DNA of 64,000 bases from Myxocyprinus asiaticus (GCF_019703515.2 NC_059358.1:46200594-46264593), one strand, 5' to 3'. Numbered from the stretch's first letter, positions 1 to 12,020 are shown. Program-made: numbers and translations. Notes: generated by a model not told the origin, from the letters alone.

Positions 1-526
1 ACCTTATTCAGTTTATGATTTTACATAGATTCTATTGGACCCCCTCTAGACTGTATAGGGTTGGTCTTAAAGACACACCTACCTGCTGGCGATGCCAATT
101 GGAAGATGGAGACATAACCCATGTTTTTTGGGGGTGCATTAAGATCCAAGAGTTTTGGTTGAGAATTCAGAATTTTGTATGTGATGTCTTGGGCACTCAG
201 GTTTCATTTTGCCCCAGACTCTGTATTTTGGGAGATGGGGCAGAAATCAATGTGGAGAATAAACGTGGAGGATTGGGTCCTAACCTGTGTTATGGTCGCC
301 AGGCAGGTGATTTTGAGGGGTTGGAAGTCGGTTGGAGCACACCTGTTTCAGGAGTGGTGCTCAGAGATGGGGAGAGTGGCAGCCTTAGAAGAGGGGTCTT
401 ATAGAAGACTAGGGAATCTGGATTTGTTTGTAAGAAAATGGGGTGGATATTTAGCATTCTTGGAGGGTTCTCGGGTGGAATAGTGGAGAGAGAGGGGTAA
501 TTGTCAGTGTGTGTGATTTTTATATT

Positions 527-593
<67 letters not shown>

Positions 594-835
594 ATGTATT
601 TTTTTTATTATTTTTTTTAAATTATTATTATTTCTCTTTTTTCCTCTTTTAGTTGTTTGGTTTTTGTATTTGTATTCTTTTATATGTGTTCATCTAAGAC
701 CACAGGGATGTTTGTTGAGGTTGGGGTTGGGGAGGAGGAGGGGTGGTAGTGGGTGTTAAAAGTTGATTTTGTGTATTTATAATTATGTTTTGTTTTTCTG
801 TGTTTTAATAAATAAAAATGTTAATCATAAAAAAA
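1..835 (+). mobile_element. L1-type LINE, 3' end of ORF2 plus 3' UTR
   Basis: 3' end of a non-LTR retrotransposon cut by the window edge. Residues such as FYWTPSRLYRVGLKDTPTCWRC and HVFWGC are the cysteine-containing C-terminal tail after the reverse transcriptase in fish L1 ORF2 proteins. The tail is readable from 15 to about 330 and then continues only in other frames, so it is decayed. It is followed by a (TA)n run, a G-rich stretch, AATAAATAAA and a short A tail at 828-836. A second copy of the same family lies at 8163-10666 and shares the tail, the (TA)n position and the G-rich block. Confidence 0.75.
530..589. repeat. (TA)n microsatellite in L1 3' UTR
   Basis: About 60 bp of uninterrupted TA. 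It sits at the same place in the 3' UTR as the TA run of the second L1 copy at 10366-10427, so it probably belongs to the family's 3' UTR and was not gained independently. Confidence 0.95.
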
Positions 836-941
836 ATAGTGTTTATCACAAGGAACTTGTACGAAAATCATGTGAAGTATTTTATCTAAACCTGCACTAC
901 TGTACTTTTATTTTGAATTAATGCAGTAATGCAGTTTTTCT

Positions 942-978
<37 letters not shown>

Positions 979-2333
979 AAGAATGAGTTCTGACATATGC
1001 AATAAAATGTATATGAATAGGTGAGTTTGCTGGTGTTTTAAAATCACAATGGTGGGAAACAATTTACATGCACTCGAATGCTATATAAAATTCTCGAATG
1101 CTTCTGACAGAAAACACCTGAGAAGATGTGCGCTGATTGTCACTGATCTTTCCCCCAGCCATTTCTATCAAGTGTTGCGTCTGTGTTAAAACAACAGTCA
1201 ATATCTCACACACCTCACGCGAAAGGTGTGTATGTTTCAGGTCAGTTTCTCTCGATTTGTGAAACATTCTCAGCAGTTTGGGTGTGTGACGCTAAAATAC
1301 AGGACAAACGGCATTGCGTATGGATTTCATATGGAACGCAATTTTTCCCTTATTTACAGGACGATTCCTTATTTTACAGGACGTTTGGCATATTTTGTTA
1401 ATTAATTTTACCTGATACTGCTTCAGCGTGAGGGTGACTCTCTCTCTCCACTCACTGTCATAAATTTCCTCAGTCGATGATGGCTGTGACGATGGTTGTC
1501 AGGGGCAGGGAATGGCAGAATTTAAGTGATAATGCACCAATTACAACAAAGAATCTCCAGTTTCACAAAACAGCATCCAATACAGTTAAAGAAAAACTAA
1601 CACAACAGTAGATTATGGACTTCTGAAGCAGCAAAATATTGATCCTTAGAAGTTGTTATTCGCAAACAGCCCTGGGGAAAAGTAAGCATGCGCGTATACG
1701 TGCGTATGGCCCCGACTACAACACTGGTTACATGGGCTGGCCTTTCTCAGTTTAGAAAGTGACATCAACCACGTGATCATTTGGAGCGATCCAGAGGAGG
1801 GGCTCTGACATCCAAACTACCTGGAGGCAAATTGTCTCCCACTGCTGCTGTGTGTGCATGACCGATCATAAATAAAATGGTCTCACTACTTTTTTTGATG
1901 GATCTATGCAAACATATGATGCTTTGGATAAACTAATGTATTTGGTAGAAGTTCCACACAGTTTTGATGAGGAATACTCGATAAACAGGCGGAAGTGCAT
2001 GATCTGCCCGGGTGCTCAGAGCAGCTAATGGGCTAAAGGCTATTACACACCGGCACTCATCTAATGTCCATGCATAAGCACACCTGAGCATTTTATTACT
2101 TTATTGCATCATCTAGTGACATAAACCAACTCTTGTATAATTTATGGCTGAAAAAATATATGTTTGTAGAAAATGAAAATAGTTGCTGGCTCCAACTGCT
2201 AACAGCACTAACTATAATATTTCTAACCTTGTAAATGTCTTATATAATGTTGTGCAATAAAATGTTTTCACTTCGCATATGGTTTGAGAGGTGTTTCTAA
2301 CACTAGTTTTGTTTAGATCCCAAACTTTATATT
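836..2333. other. Intronic sequence, no gene seen
   Basis: AT-rich sequence with a (CT)n microsatellite at 945-976. No exon, repeat pair or RNA gene is supported. Short open frames here have no recognisable family. Confidence 0.6.
945..976. repeat. (CT)n microsatellite
   Basis: Uninterrupted CT dinucleotide run of about 32 bp. Confidence 0.95.
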
Positions 2334-2560
2334 AGGGGTGGGCGATATGACCAAAATCTTATATCATGATATTAGTAATATCAAAATAATGATATATATC
2401 ACAATGTAGTTATTTTATTTTTTTTCTGAAAAATACAATTGTATTAGATATTAAGCCGTAATTAGATATTATGTCACAATGTGTCATTTTAAGTATTCCA
2501 GTCAGTGAATTAAATTCTTTATAAATGAAAACTACTTCATCTTATATAATTTTCTCTTTA
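2334..2560 (+). mobile_element. hAT-type MITE fragment
   Basis: Starts with AGGGGTGGGCGATATGACC, the terminus of a common fish hAT-like MITE, followed by AT-rich sequence with repeated ATATCA motifs. The opposite terminus was not found, so the right boundary is a guess and the copy is probably truncated. Confidence 0.45.
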
Positions 2561-4680
2561 TTTGTAAGTTGACAAACATAGTTAAAGTAAAAAAAAAAAA
2601 AAAAAAAAAAACATTTAAATGCCACATTTCAGTCTGAGGATGTGCACTTATCTTCTTTGTTATTTTTATTATTATAATTATCCTTTTTTAATTATTATTA
2701 TTATTATTATTATTAACTTAAGAAATGTAACATCTTCTCAAAGCAATGCAACAAAGAAAATAACATATAAATAAAAAATATCCATAAATAAACACTTAAT
2801 TAGGCTCTTAGTGTTTTAGTAATCTATATAAAGAAAATATATCTGAAAGAAAATATGGTATGGATGGTTTGTTTCCTGATATCAAACATCATTAGAACTG
2901 AATTTTAGAAAGGGTTTTAATGTGTATTTTAAAAACCCACATGACATTGAGAGAAACCAGAATAAGTAGCGGGTGTGATCTGCGCTTTTTCTGTCACTAG
3001 AGCACAAATGACAGGACTGGGATGCCTTCAACACTCACGCGCACTTGCATGTTTCCGATTGCGCATCCATACAACACTCGCACAAAACACAGTTGCGCGT
3101 GTTTGGATGGGAGGCATGTTTGGAGCGTGGGATGAATCTCATTGAATTTGCCTTGGCGGTCGCTCAAGTGAAATTTTTGGCCTCTTTAGTTAAATTTTCT
3201 TGCGTTCTAGACATGCTTTCCATCTAATCACATGTGCAGCTGTCAGCGAAAACCATGTGTTTCATCATTTCTCTCAGTCCCACATGATGCCCTGACCACA
3301 CACACATGGATATTTACAAACTGTATATCGACATACACAATGTACAAACCTCAAAAATCGCTGTTTTCTGCTCGGTATCACATTTTCTAAAGCTAAACAT
3401 ATTCCACACCATGGAAGACACACTTTTTCCTTCATAATCTCCTCTCATCTTCTCATTCAAATGAATTTGAGAAATGAGCAATCGCACCGCCTCACTCCAT
3501 TTATCCGACAGAGTGCGTACGTGTTATGTGCTGTACACATTTCTTGTGTGGCAGTTTTGTGTTACCATGATAAAGATGATAATCCAAAATGTATGGCAAA
3601 TTTCTACCATTTTATCATGTCTACTGGTATATACTGTCCCACCTTTATGGCTTTTTATGAAGAAAAAAAAAACACCTATAGTCCTCCTCTTAGAAAAAGC
3701 TTTCATATAACTGATCTTTTTTATTATTGTTCTGAAATTCATATCAGGACATGGTCAGACAAGTGGCTTTGGTTAATTTGTGTTTTTATGCCAATTCCTG
3801 CAGAGTTTACTCAGATAATTGTGCAGATGTGATCTTTTGGGATCTCTATAGGACATTTCTGGTACTGAGTCTGAACAAATTGACACCAAAACTACCAAGT
3901 GTCTTCTTTAAAAAGAGACAAGGCTTAGGACTATACTCCCTAGCATTCATGATTACAACCATTTAAGTTTAGAAAGGTATTTTCTTTTTCTTTTCTTTTT
4001 TTTAAAGGGGAGTGACAGTTCAAATGTTGGGGGTGCTACAACTTTGATAGGCAGTTTTATATGTACAAAATAATGAAAGTTGACTTTATGTACCGTTTGA
4101 TATCTTACAGATCCCTACTTTTCATTGTAAATTTCATTTATATTTATGAATCTGTTGCATTTTTAAACAGTTTGTTTGGCAGTTTATCATTTTGACCTCT
4201 TGCTGAGGACAGGTTAAGTTACATGTGCTTCCAAGTACAGAGCATGCATTTAAAAAAGTTTAATACAATTATTTAAAAATATTAAGTAATAAATGCCCTG
4301 AGTATACACATTTCCTTTAGATTTAACTTTTCCAGTATTTTTATTATTATGAATTTCTTGATTTTTTACTTAGAGGACTTTTTTAATGTAGGACATGTTT
4401 TGTCTCTTACTTCAAGAATCAGTGGAGTAATAATATATTTTAGTGATATTTCTACTTTTAAACATGTATTTTATACTATATAGCTATGACAGATCCTTAT
4501 ATCAATTTATTGGTGGTACAATGCTACAGTGATAGTATCATATGGTAACAGCGTGGTACTTTAACATATACCATGGTATACTGATTGATTATCATATTTA
4601 AATTCAGTGGTATTTACAGTATTTGGCACTCCTTGGAAATTCTAATAATACCATAGTACATTTCCACAATACAGTCTCAG
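2561..4680. other. Intronic sequence with simple repeats
   Basis: Holds a poly-A run (about 2590-2612) and an (ATT)n run (about 2688-2715). The rest is AT-rich sequence. Open frames between 3461 and 3966 overlap in several frames with no family signature, so they are not called as genes. Confidence 0.55.
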
Positions 4681-4745
4681 AAAACACTGTACCTTTTAAG
4701 GTGCAAGGGTCAACACTTGGAAGGTACCCCTCAAGGGGACCTTTT
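4681..4745 (+). repeat. Left arm of a palindromic MITE-like repeat
   Basis: Reads ACTGTACCTTTTAAGG, then further on AAGGTACCCCTCAAGGGG. The reverse complement of 7841-7905 reads almost the same. The two arms face each other across 3 kb that includes the piggyBac-like element, so they may be halves of one interrupted element or two separate fragments. Confidence 0.5.
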
Positions 4746-5077
4746 TGTACCTCTAGTTAGAGTTTTTAACTCATTTTGAATACATGTATATGTTTTGTTT
4801 CTTTGAGAACAAATAAGCACTTGCACATAAGGGTGGAGAAATGCATTGATGCATCTCAGTGCATCATTCTATCAAACAATTTCTGATGCATTGATTATGA
4901 AGTTTGAGAATCAATTATCATTATATATTAATTCCCAATGTGTCCTTCACATATTACACAAACCTTCTCGCAACAAACACGGAGCGGATCACGTGAGAAT
5001 AAAAGGAAAGAAAGCGCACTTTGAAAGAAAGAATGTTTATGCAGCCGAGTTCACCCCGCGAACCTATATAGGATAAA

Positions 5078-5123
5078 ATGGATGGATGGATGGATGGATG
5101 CATGGATGGATGGACAGATGGAC

Positions 5124-5155
<32 letters not shown>

Positions 5156-5160
5156 GATAG
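5078..5160. repeat. (GGAT)n/(GATA)n compound microsatellite
   Basis: Runs of GGAT (about 5078-5113), then GGACAGAT, then GATA repeats ending near 5156. Confidence 0.95.
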
Positions 5161-5337
5161 GTATATAAACAAATGGATTCTGCTGAGTTTGGCTTTCTGT
5201 GGCATTATTCAAAACTGTTTGCATCCATTTGACCAGCATAAGTTCATTGTTGTTGCCTTCTTCCCTGATTACAATATTATGTCAATATTGCTTTTGTATC
5301 TCCATAAAATGTGTAATATCTCCATAAAACATTTTAA

Positions 5338-7249
5338 CCCTCTGGGGTCTGAGGGTGTTTTGGGCCCTGGAGAAGTTTTGACACCTTGGCATTTGTGCTT
5401 TTTTCAGTTGCTTAAAAACATGTTAATGGCTAAAGTCTGATAACACTGTATTCAGCAGAAACTGGGCTACAATAATATGTGAGCAACATGTATGTTCATG
5501 TTTGTATTTTTGAGAAAATAATGTTTATGTGTGGTTTTTAAAAAAAAAAAAAAAAAAAAGAAATTTAAGTCACTAAAATAAGGCCATATAACACATACTA
5601 AACATTTGTTCACAAGACTTTTGAGAACTGGATCTTGTAGCCTAGAGTTTTTGCTACAAAATGATGTGAAATCCATCCTGATTACTCATTCATACAAAAC
5701 AATATAGTAATTTAACTTTTGTAAGACACTTTTAGTGTTAGAAAGGCCATATGCGAGGAGGCATGGATGATCATGAATATTGATGTGACTCACACCTGAG
5801 GAGACAAAGACCCCTCCCCTGAGAGAGAATGAATGTTTGTAGCTTATTCACAAAATCAAGTTTAAGTTAAAAGAAGTAATCTGATTATACATTTTCTTTA
5901 CATAAAGATTTTACTTAACAACTTTAGACTTACACTACCGTTTAAACTTACACCAAGTTTTTTTTATATTTTTTTATATTTTTAAAAGAAGTCTCTTCTG
6001 CTCACCAAGGCTGGATTTATTTGATCCAAAATACAGCAAAAACAGTGATATTGTGAAATATTTTTACAATTTAAAATAACTTTTCTATTTGAATATATTG
6101 TAAAATGCAATTTATTCCTGTTTTCAGCATCATTACTGGAATCTTCAGTGTCACATGATCCTTCAGAAATCATTCTAATATGCTGATTTTCTAATATGGG
6201 CATATTTACAGCACATTTTACACATTTACACCCAAACAGATATTTGCAAGCATAAGCTTCGTTATTGATAATGAGGCAGCATAAACACTAGTTAAAATAT
6301 AATCTAAACATTAATATTATTTTTATATCATATTACATATCATATTTATATCATACAGCATACAATTTAAATACCTGCTTTAGCCGAAGCAACATTTAAA
6401 TGTAACTAAAACTTGCCTATTAGGACATATTTCAAATTTCAATACTTTGAATAATGGCTGGCAAGTCTGGAAATAGTCCAACTAGTAAAATATGTACGTT
6501 TATATAAAATAGCATGTCAACTAATGAAGTTAAGACTTACTCATCCGAAATTGTATCCTCGGCTGGATCAAGTCGCTCTTCAAATGTTCATCGGAGTCCC
6601 GCTCTTCTTCTGAGGAAAATGTGAACTCTTCATCACTATCCAGGACCATCTGTAGAGCTTCCTCGCCTGTGTAGCGTGCCATCTTCCAAACGCGCAGGAA
6701 AGTGAATAAACTTGATGCTTTTTATGCCATAGTTGGGGGCGTTTACCATTTGCATTGATCACCTCAGCACATTACCGTATGCATAGCGTGCTCTGCTGGT
6801 GGGTGTGATCACATTAGCGATAATTAGCTGAGCCAGGTGAAACTGTACATCGCTTTGTTTCATAAAGATTACATTGCAGGAGAATATTTGTTTTAAATTT
6901 GAATTGTTTTATTTAAAAGTAGACATTTTAAGCTTTCTTTAGACATATGTTTCATGTTTGTGTGATAAGAATTCACGGAGTTCCAGTTCATTTTTTTGAC
7001 ATGTTTCAGAAAGATGCTCGTGGAGACAGAGACGGCTGAAAGCGCACCCTGTTTATTTTCTTTATTTTACAAAAGCACAAGGCTTTGTTGTTATTGTGTG
7101 TACACAAATAAAAGTAGACCCTTTATAGTTTCTAATGATGTCTTACACTTATCTGTATGCCCAAAATGACATAGTATTTTAAGTTGTTTCCACTGTTATG
7201 GAGAATAAATCCAGCAGGACGCGCCGGCGCATCTGTCGACCCCTGAGGG
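5338..7249 (-). mobile_element. piggyBac-like element, copy 1
   Basis: 1912-bp element bounded on both sides by TTAA (5334-5337 and 7250-7253). The termini are inverted: CCCTCTGGGGTC at the left and GACCCCTGAGGG at the right. TTAA duplication with CCC...GGG ends is the signature of the piggyBac superfamily. It contains a transposase N-terminal exon remnant on the minus strand (6541-6682) and no DDD catalytic region, so it is non-autonomous. A second copy lies at 50305-52163, about 1.86 kb and collinear along its length. Shared TTAA use with Kolobok elements is the main alternative; the acidic N-terminal exon favours piggyBac. Confidence 0.75.
6541..6682 (-). pseudogene. piggyBac-like transposase N-terminal exon remnant
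   Basis: Starts ATGGCACGCTACACAGGC (MARYTGEEALQMVL) and continues into an acidic patch DSDEEFTFSSEEERDSD, typical of the unstructured N-terminus of piggyBac transposases. It ends at a good donor, GATGA|GTAAGT. Compared with copy 2 (51493-51626) it has lost bases after GATGAAC, which shifts the frame so that the second copy's EDRLDLAEDTILDE is no longer encoded. No downstream exons of the transposase were found inside the element, so no functional enzyme can be made. Confidence 0.6.
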
Positions 7250-7789
7250 TTAACCATGAATAGAACTTGGCTTAAATAAATGTGACTGGTGGGCAGACAT
7301 TGACTGTGAAGAAAAACACTCACTTGTTAATTAATTCTCTATATAGTGAATGCTATAGAATAGGGAGTGGTTGCAGACTGTTCTGAAGGGAACTAACCAG
7401 TTGATTACAGTCACCTGTGATTGGTCAATGACACGTGGCAGTCACAAAAAGATCAAACATTTTTATCTTTCGCAGTGTGTGCCGCAAACAGTCCTGCATG
7501 AAAATGTGATTGAATTCTCGTGAACAGGTTTGACAAAGTGGAGGCGTCGCTGTTTAGCCGCCTGGCACCTCTTTCCCTATCCTAAAATGAATAGGGAACT
7601 CACGGTTACCACATCCCGTGTTACCGCTTTTACATGCTACTTATAGACAGTTTTTCATTCTATGACCCTGCTCGATTAAAACCAGGATCGTATCTGCCTG
7701 CACATAACATTTCATCTGTAATTACTGGTTTCAGAGTTCACATTGCATCGTAATCATTGTCAGAGCAAATTGTCACACCCTTACTTGCA

Positions 7790-7905
7790 CAGTACCTTGT
7801 TTTCTCCTTATGGGGACAATTATGTACCCAAAAGGGACAAAAAAAGGACCCCTTGAGGAGTACCATCCCAGTGACAGCCCTACACCTTAAAAGATACAGT
7901 TTAGT
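7790..7905 (-). repeat. Right arm of a palindromic MITE-like repeat
   Basis: Inverted partner of 4681-4745: contains GGACCCCTTGAGGAGTACC and CACCTTAAAAGATACAGT. See the left arm for interpretation. Confidence 0.5.
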
Positions 7906-8292
7906 ATATTTTATTTTTTCTTAGACTGTTGCATGGCAAGTCCATATCATATGGTAACACTATAAGGTTCCATTTGTTAACAATATTTAGCAATATTAGT
8001 TAACATGAACTAACAATGAACAATACTTTTACATTTATTCATCTTAGTTAATGTTAATTTCAACATAATCATACATTTTTAAAATCAGAAGTTATAATTG
8101 TTAAAATTAACGCACTATGAACTAATAATGAATGGTTATATTTTTATTAACAAACATTAACAAAGGGGAGTTGCGTGGTGCCATGCAAGGTTTGGACATG
8201 TGAATGGCGAGCTCTGCGCACTTTGCTGGTTCTAGTCATTTTTGTGTCATTAACCAGTGAGATTCGATACACCCTGTTCCATAACTGTTCTA

Positions 8293-9033
8293 TGAAGACA
8301 ATATGTCAAAGAATTCAAAATCTTCAGGCTCTGAAGACATTAAAAGACACTTATGTGCTCAAGCTGAAGCCCCTGAGGAGGCCACTAGCCCGGGACTCAA
8401 TTTGGATGGTGCGGTGAAAGAGATTCAGCGTCAAATGTCGAACATATCGGTAATGCTGACGAAGGTCATTGATCGATCACTGCCATGGAGATGAAATTCA
8501 CTGTGATGGTTACAAGAGTATCAGATATTGAGAAACGGATCGATTACTGGAGTCATCGGAGAGGGAATTAGCTGCTAATCCGCTAGCGACCAAGGCGGAC
8601 TTGGAACGCATTTGGGAAAAGCTGGAAGACCTTGAGAATCGTAATTGGCGAAACAACGTCTAAATTGTTGGAATTCCTGAGCGAGCAGAGGGTCAGAATA
8701 TAGTGGAATTTCTGGATGGGCTCTTTCCAAGTCTGCTTGATATAATAGGCCATAAACTAGAAATTGAGCAAGCTCACAGGCTTCCTGTTACGCGAGGCGA
8801 GAAGTAAAAGAAGGCTTTCTTGGAAGAACCACAACATTTTCTTGTTCCTAGACTTTGTGAATTCAACAAGAGAGAAATGTGATCGATTCAAGGAATTCAT
8901 GAAACTCTTACATCAATGGAAGTTTGCTTTTGCACTGATGTTCCCGGCCAAATTGAGAATGGTTGCTAAGGATGGCCGCAAAGTATTTACTTGTCCCCAA
9001 CAAGCATTGTTCTTCATAAAGTCAATCGAATGA
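8293..9033 (+). pseudogene. L1 ORF1 (RNA-binding protein) remnant
   Basis: Opens MSKNSKSSGSED at 8303 and continues with a predicted coiled-coil segment (DGAVKEIQRQMSNISVML). Later pieces in shifted frames read IEKRID, WEKLEDLENRN, LEIEQAHRL and SKLTGFLLREARSKRRL, which match the coiled coil, RRM and C-terminal parts of L1-type ORF1 proteins. At least one frameshift and several stops break it. In the living family this protein coats LINE RNA in the ribonucleoprotein. Confidence 0.6.
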
Positions 9034-9067
9034 GTAAGTCATTGTGTGATTCTCATGTTGCAGCCAA

Positions 9068-9648
9068 GTGGGCCTGACTGTGAGTTTAGAGGTGTTGCCA
9101 CATACGGAGAAAAAGAAATCATATAGTTGCTGCTTTAATGTATCCCTTTTGCAAAATCCTGAATTCCAACAAATGTTAAAGGCTGAAATCAGTGTTTATA
9201 TGGAGACCAACTGGTCATCAGTACCCTCTGTTGGCGTGGCTTGGGAGGCATTTAAGGCGGTTCTTAGGGGTCGGATCATACAGTATGCCTCTTTCATCAA
9301 AAAATCCAAAGCACGAGAACTCGTGGAGTTGGAGGGGAATATTAAAAGTGCAGAGGCAGAGCTAAAGCGCCGAATGTCATCTGATGACCTCAGAGAATTG
9401 ACCCAAATGAAATACAGATATGACACTATTTTGTCGCAGAAGGTGGAGTTTTGGCTATTCAGGGCAAGACAGTCATACTTTGAGTCGGGGGACAAAGCAG
9501 GGAAGCTTTTGGCTAAATATTTAAAGCAGAGAGAGTCTTTTTCTACCATTCCCTCAGTGAAAACTGCTGGTGGTGAAATTCCGGCCATTGATATTAATAA
9601 TGCTTTTAAAGAATTCTGTCTTGGTCGCTATAGTTCCACATCTTTGTG
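9068..9648 (+). pseudogene. L1 ORF2 middle segment
   Basis: 193-codon open stretch matching the linker between endonuclease and reverse transcriptase of L1 ORF2: WEAFKAVLRGRIIQYASFIKK, then a helical Glu/Lys-rich region, then RARQSYFESGDKAGKLLAKYLK and a line ending NNAFKEFC, where the RT domain should start. The sequence then jumps directly to the ORF2 tail, so the RT palm with its FADD-type motif is absent. Unusually long open frame for a dead copy, which suggests a fairly recent insertion. Confidence 0.7.
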
Positions 9649-9654
9649 ATTACT

Positions 9655-10227
9655 GCTTTTGGAAAAGGTCATGAGGCATCAGTATATTACTCTCTGCTAA
9701 TTCAGAGTCTGGGGGATGGAGCTTTAACTTCTATCAAGAGATTATGGGAGAAAGATTTCAACTTGGTATTGGAGGAGGGAGTGTGGGCTAGGATTCTAAA
9801 ATATGTCAAGTCTGCATCTAGAGATGCAAGTGTGCGCCTTATGCAATTCAAGATTTTACATTGATTCTATTGGACCCCCTCTAGATTGTATAGGCTTGGT
9901 CTTAAAGACACACCTACCTGCTGGTGATGCCAGTCGGAGAATGGAGACATGGCCCATGTTTTTTGGTGGTGTGTTGAGATCCAGGAATTCTGGTTGAAGG
10001 TTCAGAGTTTTGTGTGTGACGTGTTGGGCACTTGGGTTTCGTTTTTCCCCAGACACTGTGTTTTGGGCGATGGGGCGGTCATCGATGTGGGGAATAGACA
10101 CATAGAAAGTTGGGTTCTGACCAGAGTGATGATCGCCAGGCAGATTATTTTTGAGAGGTTGGAGGTCAGCTGGAGCATCCCCATTTCGGGAGTGGTGCAC
10201 AGAGATGGGGAGGGTAGCGGCTTTTGA
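9655..10227 (+). pseudogene. L1 ORF2 C-terminal tail
   Basis: Readable pieces include SLLIQSLGDGALTSIKRLWEK, then SPSRLYRLGLKD-type sequence (9866-9920), HVFWWCVEIQEFWLKVQSFVCDVLG and RQIIFERLEVSWSIPISGVV. It is the same tail as at 15-400 and is broken by in-frame stops near 9863 and 9927. Confidence 0.65.
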
Positions 10228-10362
10228 GGAGGTGTCATTTGGAACATGGGATAACTTGGATTTATTTGCTGGGAAATGGGGCAACTATATGGAGTTTTTG
10301 GAGGGCTCTTGGTGTGAGGCGGTGGAGAGAGTAGTATAGTTTTAAATGTGTATGATTATTAT

Positions 10363-10365
<3 letters not shown>

Positions 10366-10427
<62 letters not shown>
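10366..10427. repeat. (TA)n microsatellite in L1 3' UTR
   Basis: About 60 bp of TA at the same 3' UTR position as 530-589. Confidence 0.95.
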
Positions 10428-10429
<2 letters not shown>

Positions 10430-10572
10430 GTTTGTGTGTTTGTGACCACAGGGATGTTTGTTAGAGGTCAGGGTGGGGTTGGGGATTGGGAGGGGGAGGG
10501 GTGGCTGTGGGTTTTAAATGTTGATTCTATATATATATGTTTTTGCTTTTCTTTATTTATTGTAAGTATCAA

Positions 10573-10573
10573 T

Positions 10574-10664
<91 letters not shown>
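10573..10664. repeat. L1 poly-A tail followed by (TA)n
   Basis: About 28 A followed by about 64 bp of TA. It marks the 3' end of the L1 copy; AATAAA overlaps the start of the A run. Confidence 0.9.
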
Positions 10665-10670
<6 letters not shown>

Positions 10671-10781
10671 ACATTAGCAAAGATTAATAAATGCTTTAAA
10701 AAATATGTTGTTAATTGTTTGTTCATGATACCTAATGCATTAACTAATGTTAACAAATAGAACCTTATTGTAAAGTGTTAC

Positions 10782-12020
10782 AATAAATGTTAGATGTCCA
10801 AAACACCATTGTATTACCTTGGTTTGTATAATGGTAATGCTGTGGCATCTTTTAGTACTTTTTGTTAGATAAACACAAAATATTCACTGATATAAAAGTA
10901 TAGTAAAACATGGATAAATAGTAAAATATAATAATAAGCTTGAAGTGAGCTATATAAGCTAGAGTTTGCTAATGAGAAGACTTAAGAATACTGTGTTTAG
11001 TCCCTGATGTCATCACTGTCTTGTGAGAGATTTGTGTGATTGGCAGCTCTCGTGGGGAGAAACCATGAGATTGAATGGGGACAGGTGATATCCAACCCAC
11101 CAGCACAACTCCATTCAAAACCTACTGTTCCACAAATAACCCTTAAATCTCAGCTATCAGCCTCTGTATCATTCATTAGACCCCTTAAACTCTCTGCAAG
11201 TCCTTTTTGTATAACAAATAGGCTCCTTTAGGAGCTGCCAGCTCTCTCTGATCCCATTAGCCCTCCATTCCAAGGTCATCACAGCACTGCCTAGAAAGAA
11301 TCCCTGTTTAATGGCAATCCCTATACCCACAGGGCTTTGACACGTTTAGCTTTTCTGGAATAATCCAAGAGCCCTTGAGAATAAAGATTGAGCTCATTCA
11401 CCAGAAGTGATTGAAATGATTCCATAATGTGTGGGTGAGAAGAACATGTGATGTTGCTCTTGGCTGGGAAAGCCTTGCGTCTTGGCTATGTCTTCATTTC
11501 TGAGAGGCGAGCTGCGGGAAGAGAATGTCTCTGCAAATCTTTTGAGAAAAGCCCCACCCTAGCTGTCTGCACCACCAAACGAAGCCCATTTAAGCCTCAA
11601 TGACTGCCTGCTTCTGGGATGTTGTGTGGTTGGATGGTTTGGTTTGGATGGAGAAGCTGAGATTTGGCTCAGATCTAGTCCACATGCTGTTGGAGGTATT
11701 TGGATGGTGGTTAGGTTGACATGAAGTTGATATGACATGAGCTCAACCCAAAATACTAGAGAACAAAGCTAGTTGACCTGAACTGTGCAGGAAGGATGCA
11801 AATTAAGGTTTGCAATAGGAAGCAAGTTGACTTGGTCTTTAATTGAAGAACTTTCCAAGTAGGCTACCAAAAGTCAGTATCGTTAACCAAGGTCCAGCAT
11901 TACATAACCAACTACATTTACATGCTTGTTCAAGTTTAATCAAATTGTGCAGTGTTGTGGAGCGTGGAAAACGTTTCTTTATTAGTATTTTTCTACATTT
12001 GATATATAAAAATGTACTAT
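10782..12020. other. Intronic sequence, no repeat recognised
   Basis: Includes a stretch of more even base composition (about 11030-11720) with no recognised transposon. No exon could be supported. It is a candidate for conserved non-coding sequence only because it lacks repeats. Confidence 0.4.

Larger units (their letters stand above)
8163..10666 (+). mobile_element. L1-type LINE with two internal deletions
   Basis: About 2.5-kb L1 copy inserted in a MITE, flanked by similar sequence (AACAAACATTAACAAAG on the left, AACTAACATTAGCAAAG on the right) consistent with a diverged target duplication. Order: ORF1 remnant (8293-9033), then an ORF2 segment between endonuclease and reverse transcriptase (9068-9648), then directly the C-terminal tail of ORF2 (9655-10227), the (TA)n 3' UTR, and an A plus TA tail. 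The endonuclease and nearly all of the reverse transcriptase are missing, so the copy is dead. A full fish L1 would be about 5-6 kb. Confidence 0.75.
7954..10781. mobile_element. Palindromic MITE split by an L1 insertion
   Basis: Left half 7954-8162 begins GTAACACTATAAGGTTCC. Right half 10667-10781 ends GGAACCTTATTGTAAAGTG, the inverted match. A complete uninterrupted copy of the same family lies at 57928-58134. The L1 copy at 8163-10666 sits between the halves, so the MITE is older. The superfamily is not established from the sequence. Confidence 0.75.

Noticed and set aside
526..759. Open frame rich in Tyr-Ile
   Set aside because: It is a translation of a TA microsatellite; the same applies to those at 10346-10756 and 39488-39712.
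3461..3966. Open frames of 60-123 codons
   Set aside because: They overlap in several frames, lack domains, and have no splice or promoter context.
5078..5160. Possible CRISPR-like array
   Set aside because: Only a simple tandem microsatellite with no spacers; the genome is eukaryotic.
5051..5239. Ser/Tyr/Pro repeat protein-like frames on the - strand
   Set aside because: They translate a GGAT/GATA microsatellite.
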